Origin: Candidatus Omnitrophota bacterium
GTDB taxonomy: Bacteria; Omnitrophota; Gorgyraeia; 1-14-0-20-64-10
DNA: 6,655 bases
Reading direction: 5' to 3'
Assembly: GCA_023248095.1 (NCBI GenBank)
Contig: JAHFFF010000092.1
Location: 1-6,655 of the forward strand
Shown here in pieces: positions 1-5,640 of this stretch. Position numbers and translations under genes: made by a program. Within the stretch, counting starts at the first letter, position 1. Each line of letters opens with the position of its first letter. The notes beneath the pieces are model-generated. The model was given only the letters and a program-made list of their open reading frames with translations, was not told the DNA's origin and ran no database searches.

Positions 1-1
1 G

Positions 2-109
2 TTGCCAAGATCCCTCTCGGAATCCTTCTTCAACACTCATCCGACCTCCCCGGAACGGCTGCTTCGTTTAAAGAAGACAATCGAGGAATTGAAAGGGAGA
101 AAGGCATGA
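2..109 (+). CDS. C-terminal end of a probable M48-family metallopeptidase (partial, 5' end outside window)
   Basis: The second reading frame is open from the left edge to a TGA at 107-109 and gives 35 residues ending in EELKGRKA. It contains the stretch FFNTHPTSPERLLRLKK. A 'F-x-THP-x-x-x-ER-x-x-RL' segment close to the C-terminus is typical of M48 zinc metallopeptidases (HtpX/BepA/Oma1-like), where it follows the catalytic domain. The HEXXH zinc site would lie upstream, outside the window, so catalysis cannot be checked here. The stop overlaps the phosphofructokinase start as ATGA, which is a typical translationally coupled junction and supports this being a real gene end rather than leader sequence. 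The frame used by the phosphofructokinase is also open to the left edge, but has no start codon upstream of 106. The family call rests on one short motif. If it is wrong, this is simply the tail of an unidentified protein. Confidence 0.6.
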   Translation: MPRSLSESFFNTHPTSPERLLRLKKTIEELKGRKA

Positions 110-1200
110 ATAAGATCAAGGCACGCATCGGGATCCTCACCGGCGGCGGGGATTGCCCGGGGCTCAACGCCGTGATCCGGGCAGCCACTAAAGCTGCCGT
201 TCATCAACTCGGAATGGAGGTGATCGGCTTCGTTGACGGATTCCGCGGCCTGGTCGACGATGAATCCTTTCCCCTGACCTTCGATACCGTCTCCAACATA
301 CTCAACCAGGGAGGCACCATCTTGGGGACTTCCAGCAGAGATAATTTCTTCCGGGTGCCGATGGGACCCTCGCAGAAGGTACCACCGGGCAAGGATCGAT
401 TGCCGGATGCCCTGCGGACCTTCCGGAAGCGCAAACTGCAGGGAATCATCTGCATCGGAGGAGATGGGACGCTGACTGTGGCTTATCACCTTCACCGGCA
501 CGGCCTCCCGATGATCGGCGTTCCCAAGACCATCGACAACGACGTGCGCCTCACGGACGTAACCTTCGGATTCGATTCCGCCTGCACCGTAGCTACCGAC
601 GCAATCGACCGCCTTCGGACGACAGCCTCCAGTCATCACCGCGTCATGGTGCTGGAGGTGATGGGTCGCAACGCCGGCTGGATCGCGCTGCATGCAGGGC
701 TGGCCGGCGGCGGTGACGCCATCCTGATCCCGGAAATCCCCTTCTCGCTCAAGCGGGTCTACGAAGTGGTGCGCCAGCGTTCCAGAAGGGGCCGGCGCTA
801 CAGCATCATCGTCATCGCGGAAGGGGCGCACCCCAAGGGCGGCTCGGCGTTCATCTCCTTCTCACCGGTTCTCTCAAACCGGCCTCGCCTGGGCGGAATC
901 GGCATGCTGTTGTCGGAGCAGATCGAGAAGGAGACAGGTTTGGAAAGCCGCGCGACCGTTCTCGGCCACTTGCAGCGCGGCGGCTCTCCCAGCTTCTTGG
1001 ACCGGGTGCTCGCCACCCAATTCGGATTCGCAGCCGCCGGGCTGGCTAGTCAGAGAAGGTACGGGAAAATGGTGCGCTTTCTGGGAGGGAAAATCTCTAC
1101 CGTCAATCTAAGTCAGGTCTCTGGCCGGCCCCGCAACGTTCCGCTTAACCACCCGCTCATCGTCACAGCCCGAGCCCTGGGCACCTCCTTCGGCGACTAG
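106..1200 (+). CDS. pfkA: 6-phosphofructokinase, probably ATP-dependent, mixed Gly/Lys active-site type
   Basis: This enzyme phosphorylates fructose 6-phosphate to fructose 1,6-bisphosphate, the committed step of glycolysis, in the cytoplasm. The 364 residues cover the whole PFK family fold: the nucleotide loop GILTGGGDCPGLNAVIR (8-25), GTSSRDN (74-80), GGDGT (118-122), PKTIDND (140-146) with the catalytic Thr142/Asp144 pair, MGRNAGWIAL (186-195), and the sugar-phosphate loop RATVLGHLQRGG (282-293). In this family, Gly at the position of Gly121 goes with ATP use and Asp with pyrophosphate use, while Lys at 141 is the pyrophosphate-type residue. The Gly plus Lys combination is known from ATP-using PFKs of actinobacteria and some protists, so ATP is the better guess, but the phosphoryl donor needs an assay. 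The start at 106 is the first start codon in the frame and has GGGAG at 95-99, six bases upstream. It overlaps the upstream gene by ATGA, and its stop shares CTAG with the convergent otsB. Confidence 0.95.
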   Translation: MNKIKARIGILTGGGDCPGLNAVIRAATKAAVHQLGMEVIGFVDGFRGLVDDESFPLTFDTVSNILNQGGTILGTSSRDNFFRVPMGPSQKVPPGKDRLPDALRTFRKRKLQGIICIGGDGTLTVAYHLHRHGLPMIGVPKTIDNDVRLTDVTFGFDSACTVATDAIDRLRTTASSHHRVMVLEVMGRNAGWIALHAGLAGGGDAILIPEIPFSLKRVYEVVRQRSRRGRRYSIIVIAEGAHPKGGSAFISFSPVLSNRPRLGGIGMLLSEQIEKETGLESRATVLGHLQRGGSPSFLDRVLATQFGFAAAGLASQRRYGKMVRFLGGKISTVNLSQVSGRPRNVPLNHPLIVTARALGTSFGD

Positions 1201-2018
1201 CCAGCGCGGGAGCCCTTCCCCTTCCAAACCTCCAGCAGGAGTTGCAGGAATCGTAGGGCCTCGTCGACGGAAGCGACGCGGAACTGAGCCCGGCTGAGTG
1301 GATTCGGCGAGCCAACGAGGACGCTGACCCCTTGAGCGCCTAAGGCCTGGAAGGCATCCTCGTCCGTCAGGTCGTCCCCGATGTAGATGGGTAGAACCTT
1401 CGCGGTTGGGTGAAGAGCATTCCTCCGCGCAAGCAACCAGCGGACGACGGTCCCTTTGGTCCAGCGAACCGGCGGGCGGACCTCAAACACCTCCTTGCCG
1501 GCAGTGATCCGCACCTGTTTCTTCTCCCGGTAGGGCCGCACCACCTCATGAAAGAGATTCCTCACCAGAAATTTATCATCCTGCTTCACCTGCCGAAGAT
1601 GGACCGTCAGCGTCAACCCTTTATCTTCCACCCAAGCGCCCGCAATCGGCTTCAACACCACCGTCAACCGCCGGAAGATCTGCTTCAGTAGCGGTCTTGC
1701 CTTTAAAGCAGCCGGGTTGACGTGGCGCAACTTCGGGCCCTCCAGTTCCAAGCCGTGGTTGCCCACGTAGCAAATTCCCCCCACATCCGTCATCCTCTTC
1801 AGATCCTTCAGCGCTCGCCCGCTCACAAGCGCGACCCAGATCCAAGGTTGGCGGACCACCTGTTCAAGCAGATCCCGAGCCTGCGGCGAAAGCTTGGCTT
1901 GATCGGGATGGCTGCAGATCGGCGTGACAGTTCCATCGTAATCTAGGAAAAGGACCAACTCATCCGCCTGCTGGAGTTTCTTCCGGATGAAAGGCCAGGA
2001 AGAGCGGAGGGATTTCAT
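1197..2018 (-). CDS. otsB: Trehalose-6-phosphate phosphatase (HAD superfamily)
   Basis: OtsB removes phosphate from trehalose 6-phosphate to give trehalose, the second step of the OtsAB pathway, in the cytoplasm. The 273 residues hold all HAD motifs in order: I, LFLDYDGT with nucleophile Asp26 and acid/base Asp28; II, VALVSGR (Ser66); the family segment YVGNHGLE (84-91); VEDKGLTLTVHLR with Glu131/Lys133; FEVRP-(4 aa)-KG with Lys188; and IV, YIGDDLTDEDAF (212-223) with the Mg-binding aspartates. Length is normal for the bacterial family. The frame stays open upstream to 2138, but those residues lie inside otsA. I chose the ATG at 2018 because AGGGTGA, overlapping the otsA stop, sits just in front of it. 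A GTG two codons earlier (2024) is a possible alternative. It lies 7 nt downstream of otsA in the same operon, and its stop overlaps the pfk stop. Confidence 0.94.
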   Translation of the reverse strand: MKSLRSSWPFIRKKLQQADELVLFLDYDGTVTPICSHPDQAKLSPQARDLLEQVVRQPWIWVALVSGRALKDLKRMTDVGGICYVGNHGLELEGPKLRHVNPAALKARPLLKQIFRRLTVVLKPIAGAWVEDKGLTLTVHLRQVKQDDKFLVRNLFHEVVRPYREKKQVRITAGKEVFEVRPPVRWTKGTVVRWLLARRNALHPTAKVLPIYIGDDLTDEDAFQALGAQGVSVLVGSPNPLSRAQFRVASVDEALRFLQLLLEVWKGKGSRAG

Positions 2019-2025
2019 GGTCACC

Positions 2026-3771
2026 CTAACTGTCGGGACGGATCTGATCCAACTCGGTAGTGATGTCGGCAGCCCAGCGGTAGACGTTGTGCTCGTCCAG
2101 AACCGCCCGCATCCGGGACATCCTGGCCTTTTGCTCATCGGTGCTCATCGTTACCGCATCGTGGATCGCCTCGGCCACCTCATCGATGTCGTAGGGGTTC
2201 ACGAGGAGCGCATCCCGCAATTCCCGGGAGGCACCGGCAAAACGGCTGAGGATCAAGGTGCCGTGCTCATCCGACCGGCTGCCCACGAACTCCTTCCCCA
2301 CCAGGTTCATCCCGTCGTGCAGCGAGGTAATCAGGCAGAAGTCCGCCCCTTGGTAAAACAGGTCGATCTCCTCACGGTTGTGATGTTCCTTCAGGAAGAG
2401 GATCGGTTTCCAGTTCCGGGTCTGGAAGCGCTGGTTGATCCTCTCCACCTCCAGCTCCAGCTCCGCGCCCAGGTCATGGTATCGCTTGATGGAGGTCCGG
2501 CTGGGAGCGGCCAGCTCTGCGAAAACGAAATTTTCACGGTACTCCGGGTATTTTTCCAGAAACCGTTCGATCGCCAGGAAGCGTTCGGCGATCCCCTTGG
2601 TATAGTCGATGCGGTCCACTCCAACCCCGACCCATTTGACCTGAAGCTTGAGCCGGTTCAGAACCTGTTCCCGCGGGATAGGTCCTCCTACTCCATTCTT
2701 TCCTTCGGCCGGTTCCCGGTTGGGGGCGATCCCAATGGGAAAGGGCTTGATCGTCGTCTTGTGCTCGGCCCGGTTCACCGCAAATTGTTCCCAATCGATC
2801 CTCGATTCCAGCAGGCGGTCCACGGTGTCCAGGAAGTTATTGCAGTGGGCTTGAATGTGGAAACCGATGAGGTCCGCCCCCAGCATCCCCAGCAGGAGCT
2901 CCCGTCCCCACGGGCAGATCCCGAAGGCCTCCGGGTTGGGCCACGGGATGTGCCAAAAGATGGCGATCTTCGCGTCCGGCCGCCTCTCCCGGATGAGCCT
3001 CGGCAGGAGGGCGAAATGATAGTCCTGAATCAGGACGAAGGGATTCTCGGTTCCGGCAAGCTCCTGCAAAGCTGCCTCGGCGAACTTCCCGTTCACGCTG
3101 CAATACTGCTTCCAGTCCTCCACCCGGAAGACCGGGCGGGTGTGAGCGATGTGGCACAGCGGCCACAGCCCTTCGTTGGAGAAACCGTAATAGTATCCTT
3201 CCTCTTCCTCTTCGGTCAGCCAAACGCGTTTCAGGGTGTAGACCGGCGCATCGGGAGGCACTCGCAGCCGGCCGTGTTCGTCGGCCGTCTCCCGGTCGGC
3301 ATCGCCGGAAGCGCTCGCAACCCAGGTCCCTCCGCAGGCCCGCAGGACCGGCTCCACCGCCGTCACCAATCCGCTGGCCGGAGTCACGCATTTGATCCTC
3401 CCCCCATCCCGGATGTGGGTGTAGGGTTCCCGATTGGCGATGACGAGGAAGGATCGACCGTGCAGGATGGAGCGAACGTGCCCTTTCAATCGTTCCGGTG
3501 TCCACCGGGATCCGCCGGCAAGCCTCAGGCGAGCCTCCTCCTCGGCGGCCGCCCGTGCCTCCTTCAGGTTCGCGGCCATCTGAAGAACCTCTTGCACCAC
3601 AGGCCACAACAGCGCGGTTTTCGGGAGAGGCTCTTTCTGTGTTTCTTCCCCGGTGCGCAATTTGTGGGCCCACTCCACCAGACGGCGCGCTACCCGGAGA
3701 AGGTTCCAGCGGGCTACCAGCAAGGTGGCCAGCACCGAAATCGTGACTAAGAGGATCTCGTTCGTTGGCAT
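2026..3771 (-). CDS. otsA: Trehalose-6-phosphate synthase (GT20) with N-terminal membrane anchor
   Basis: OtsA transfers glucose from a nucleotide sugar to glucose 6-phosphate, making trehalose 6-phosphate for the adjacent otsB product. From Met at 3771 the protein has 581 residues, about 100 more than E. coli-type OtsA. Residues 5-21 (EILLVTISVLATLLVAR) look like a membrane helix. Residues 50-100 are Ala/Glu/Leu-rich and probably helical or coiled. The GT20 domain starts near 107 (FLVIANREPYTHI) and shows PASGLVTAVEPV (131-142), IQDYH (248-252), WHIPWP (273-278), FPIGIAP (344-350), the donor phosphate site VDRIDYTKG (385-393) and DGMNLVGKEF (486-495). The NREP/PASGLVTA form marks a divergent GT20 branch, so the exact donor or acceptor could differ from the E. 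coli enzyme, but the paired otsB supports trehalose. The start is uncertain: in-frame GTG at 3777 and ATG at 3849 also exist, and the purine run GGGAGGGG (3791-3798) is too far from either near start. The 3849 start overlaps the likely promoter -10, so it is disfavoured. Confidence 0.9.
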   Translation of the reverse strand: MPTNEILLVTISVLATLLVARWNLLRVARRLVEWAHKLRTGEETQKEPLPKTALLWPVVQEVLQMAANLKEARAAAEEEARLRLAGGSRWTPERLKGHVRSILHGRSFLVIANREPYTHIRDGGRIKCVTPASGLVTAVEPVLRACGGTWVASASGDADRETADEHGRLRVPPDAPVYTLKRVWLTEEEEEGYYYGFSNEGLWPLCHIAHTRPVFRVEDWKQYCSVNGKFAEAALQELAGTENPFVLIQDYHFALLPRLIRERRPDAKIAIFWHIPWPNPEAFGICPWGRELLLGMLGADLIGFHIQAHCNNFLDTVDRLLESRIDWEQFAVNRAEHKTTIKPFPIGIAPNREPAEGKNGVGGPIPREQVLNRLKLQVKWVGVGVDRIDYTKGIAERFLAIERFLEKYPEYRENFVFAELAAPSRTSIKRYHDLGAELELEVERINQRFQTRNWKPILFLKEHHNREEIDLFYQGADFCLITSLHDGMNLVGKEFVGSRSDEHGTLILSRFAGASRELRDALLVNPYDIDEVAEAIHDAVTMSTDEQKARMSRMRAVLDEHNVYRWAADITTELDQIRPDS

Positions 3772-3826
3772 GTCCACTGTCAGTTTACCACCCCTCCCGC
3801 CGGAGGCCAAGGCAAGCCGGCACCCC

Positions 3827-3855
3827 TTGACAGGGTGCGGGAAGGGCATTATACT
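3827..3855 (+). promoter_or_regulatory. Strong sigma70-type promoter for the marR-tolC/RND operon
   Basis: A perfect -35 hexamer TTGACA (3827-3832) is followed after exactly 17 nt by TATACT (3850-3855), a 5/6 match to the -10 consensus. Transcription should start near 3861-3863, giving a leader of about 40 nt before the ATG at 3901. It is the only consensus-like promoter I see in the window and it points at the efflux operon. Confidence 0.85.
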
Positions 3856-3874
3856 TTGTAGTGTGAATAGTTAA
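3848..3874 (-). promoter_or_regulatory. Possible leftward promoter for otsA-otsB, overlapping the rightward one
   Basis: Read on the minus strand, bases 3853-3848 spell a perfect -10, TATAAT, made from the same base pairs as the rightward -10. The best upstream element is TTAACT (3874-3869, 4/6 to TTGACA) at a short 15-nt spacing, so the -35 is weak. Transcription would start near 3841 and give a leader of about 70 nt before the otsA ATG at 3771. The -10 is clear, the rest is inference, and another otsA promoter could be used. Confidence 0.4.
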
Positions 3875-3887
3875 TCTAGTTAACTAT
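3867..3887. promoter_or_regulatory. Palindromic operator, likely MarR binding site
   Basis: A perfect 8-bp inverted repeat, ATAGTTAA (3867-3874) and TTAACTAT (3880-3887), is separated by TCTAG. AT-rich palindromes of this size, with half-sites about one helical turn apart, are typical of dimeric MarR repressors. TAGTTAA also recurs directly at 3868-3874 and 3877-3883, a 9-bp period. The site starts about 5 nt downstream of the predicted rightward start point and ends 13 nt before the ATG of the MarR-encoding gene. There it could block promoter clearance. It also covers the -35 region of the possible leftward otsA promoter. Confidence 0.75.
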
Positions 3888-3900
3888 CTGGGGACAAATT

Positions 3901-5640
3901 ATGGATATTCAACAATTCGGGCAGCGGATGATCGTGCTCCTGCCCCAGATGTTCCGGGGCATCGCCCAGCGGGAGAGCAACTACCTTTCGCGCGGGAAGA
4001 TCACCCTTCCCCAGCTTTGGGTACTCGAGCACCTTTCCCGGCGCACCGACTGCCCCATGAACGAGCTGGCCCGCTTCCTGCGGATCTCCCGCCCGGCCGC
4101 TACTGGGCTCATCGACCGGCTCATCGCGCAGGGGCTGGTCTCCCGGGAGGGGGACCGGCGCGATCGGCGCATCGTGCGCGCGAACCTCACCGCGAAGGGC
4201 CGGAAGATCCTGGCCAACATCTGGGAACAGAAACGCCGGATGCTCGTCGACGTCTTCGGACAGATCTCGCCCCAGAACCGGGCCCAGTATCTGGCCACGC
4301 TGGAAAAGGTGGTCGGCATCCTCTCCAGGCAAAGCCCTCGAGAGCGACCGCGCGAGGGGCGCGGGTGGAGCAGGCCTCATAGGCGGACGTTCGCAGCCTC
4401 GGCAATCACACTCCTTCTTTTGGCGAGCGTTCCAACCCTTGCAGGTTCGCAATCCCAGGGGCTGACCCTAGCCGACTGCTATCAAATGGCGCTCAAGGAG
4501 AGCGAAGAGGTTGCCCTACACGCGGAGGCCATTCATGAGGCCGAAGGCCGGTTCAAGCAGTCGCTCAGCGGCATCCTGCCTCATGTTTCCTTCTCTTCGT
4601 CCGACAAACGGCAGGATGGCAGCGGAAGCTCCGCCTTCACCCTGAAGCATGTGCCGGAGCGGAAATTCACCTTCAGCCAGCCCATCTTCTCCGGCTTCAA
4701 GGAATTCGCCGCGATGAGCGGGGCGAAACTCGAGCGCCATCAGCGGGAATTCGAGCAGGCCCGCGCAGAACAGCTCCTGTTGGTGGACGTCTCTGACGCC
4801 TATCACCTGGTGCTGGAGCAGCGCCAGGATCTGCAGGTGCTGGATTCCATACGGAAAACCTTGCGCGACCGTATCGACGAGCTGGAGGCGCGGGAAAGGC
4901 TGGGCCGCTCCCGCTCGAGCGAGGTGGTGGCGGTGCAGGCGCAGCTCTATCGCGTCGAAGCGGATTGGGAGCAGGCGCAGAGCAGCGAGAGGATCGGCAC
5001 CCAGCTCTTGGAATTCTTGACCGGACTGGACGCGATCGGCGAGCTGGCCGATCCCGGCCCCAACCTACCGACGCCGGACCCCGAAGAAGCATTGCTGGCC
5101 GAGGCGGAATCCCGCGCTGACGTAAAGGCCCTTGAGCAGGCCCTCGGCATCAGCCGGCAACAGCTGAAGGCGGCTCAGGCCAAGTTCTATCCCACCGTCG
5201 GCCTCGACGGCAATTACTACCTGGAACGGGCCGGCGCCTCGAAGGATGTCACCTGGGACGCCTCTCTTACGGTGAACGTGCCGATCTTCCAGGGGGGCTA
5301 CGCGGCGGGGGCCTCAAAAGAAGCCGCCTCTGAAATGCGGCAGGCCGAGCTGCGCCTGCGGCAGAGCCGCCGCAGGGCGCGGCAGGAGATCCGCGACGCC
5401 TACGCCGAGTATGATGCCGCGCTGGCTCAACTGCGCGCCCTCACGAAAGCGCTCGAGGCGACGGAGGAAAGCTACCAGCTTCAAGTGCAGGAGTACCTGC
5501 TGAATCTCGTCAACAACCTGGAGGTCCTGCAATCCCTTCAGACGCTGCAGGATTCCCGGCGGGAACTGATCCACTCCCGGCATGAAGCGCTCCGGCGCTA
5601 TTGGAAACTGAAGGCCGCCGCGGGAGAAACGATCCCATGA
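3901..5640 (+). CDS. MarR-family repressor fused in frame to a TolC-type outer membrane efflux protein
   Basis: One uninterrupted 579-codon frame encodes two normally separate proteins. Residues 1-145 are a complete MarR domain: recognition helices around 54-79 (NELARFLRISRPAATGLIDR...), wing REGDRRDRRIVRANLTAKG (82-100), and the C-terminal dimerisation helices to about 145. Residues 146-162 form an Arg-rich linker. Residues 163-181 are a signal-peptide-like hydrophobic segment (LLLLASVPTLA). From 187 (LTLADCYQMAL) to the end lie two outer-membrane-efflux repeats, the first with FSQPIFSGF (258-266) and the second with VNVPIFQGGY (458-467) and NNLEVLQSLQTLQ (538-550). There is no cysteine at the cleavage site, so it is not a lipoprotein. 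GGGGA at 3890-3894 precedes the ATG. The TolC part has no ATG, GTG or usable TTG start of its own in this frame between the MarR C-terminus and the signal segment. It is either a true fusion or two genes joined by a 1-nt change. The stop overlaps the RND start as ATGA. Confidence 0.9.
   Translation: MDIQQFGQRMIVLLPQMFRGIAQRESNYLSRGKITLPQLWVLEHLSRRTDCPMNELARFLRISRPAATGLIDRLIAQGLVSREGDRRDRRIVRANLTAKGRKILANIWEQKRRMLVDVFGQISPQNRAQYLATLEKVVGILSRQSPRERPREGRGWSRPHRRTFAASAITLLLLASVPTLAGSQSQGLTLADCYQMALKESEEVALHAEAIHEAEGRFKQSLSGILPHVSFSSSDKRQDGSGSSAFTLKHVPERKFTFSQPIFSGFKEFAAMSGAKLERHQREFEQARAEQLLLVDVSDAYHLVLEQRQDLQVLDSIRKTLRDRIDELEARERLGRSRSSEVVAVQAQLYRVEADWEQAQSSERIGTQLLEFLTGLDAIGELADPGPNLPTPDPEEALLAEAESRADVKALEQALGISRQQLKAAQAKFYPTVGLDGNYYLERAGASKDVTWDASLTVNVPIFQGGYAAGASKEAASEMRQAELRLRQSRRRARQEIRDAYAEYDAALAQLRALTKALEATEESYQLQVQEYLLNLVNNLEVLQSLQTLQDSRRELIHSRHEALRRYWKLKAAAGETIP
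4354..4382 (+). other. Cryptic ribosome-binding site and GTG in another frame at the marR/tolC joint
   Basis: GAGGGG (4354-4359) stands five bases before a GTG at 4365-4367, an ideal spacing. That frame reads only V-E-Q-A-S before TAG at 4380-4382. If one base were absent near 4380, this GTG would run straight into the TolC signal segment and give a short basic n-region (MEQASRRTF...), which is what a stand-alone tolC gene would look like. This could be the relic, or the miscalled remains, of a separate tolC start. By itself it is only a short chance-sized pattern. Confidence 0.35.
4381..4443 (+). other. Internal signal-peptide segment between MarR and TolC domains
   Basis: Residues 161-181 of the fusion read RR, then an uncharged stretch TFAASAITLLLLASVPTLA, then GSQSQ. 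This has the basic n-region, hydrophobic core and small-residue end (T-L-A before G) of a Sec signal peptide, with likely signal peptidase cleavage after Ala181 or nearby. The mature channel would be about 398 residues, slightly short but normal for TolC relatives. The placement inside the protein rather than at its N-terminus is the anomaly. Confidence 0.75.

Noticed and set aside
37..831. 264-codon open frame on the minus strand opposite pfkA
   Set aside because: It lies antisense to a clearly recognised enzyme, its translation is low-complexity and resembles no family, and long antisense frames are expected in GC-rich coding DNA.
1200..1260. CTCC-AGCA-GGAG as a terminator between pfkA and otsB
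   Set aside because: The stem has only four pairs, lies inside otsB and has no U-tract on either strand.
2019..2138. Extension of otsB upstream to 2138
   Set aside because: These 40 codons lie inside otsA in another frame and add no OtsB-like sequence. The ATG at 2018 has a ribosome-binding site at the otsA stop and gives a normal-length protein.
1987..3750. 587-codon open frame on the plus strand opposite otsA
   Set aside because: It spans nearly the whole of otsA in antisense, its Pro/Gly/Arg/His-rich translation shows no motif, and otsA on the other strand has every GT20 motif in order. It is a codon-bias shadow despite its length.
3771..3849. ATG at 3849 as the start of otsA (607 residues)
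   Set aside because: The extra 26 residues are Gly/Arg-rich without family features, and this ATG overlaps the probable -10 elements of both promoters, leaving no room for a leader. The ATG at 3771 (or GTG at 3777) directly precedes the membrane helix.
4381..4400. Twin-arginine-like RRTF before the hydrophobic segment, suggesting Tat export
   Set aside because: Only RR-x-F matches the Tat consensus, the hydrophobic core is strongly Leu-rich as in Sec signals, and TolC-type channels are Sec substrates.
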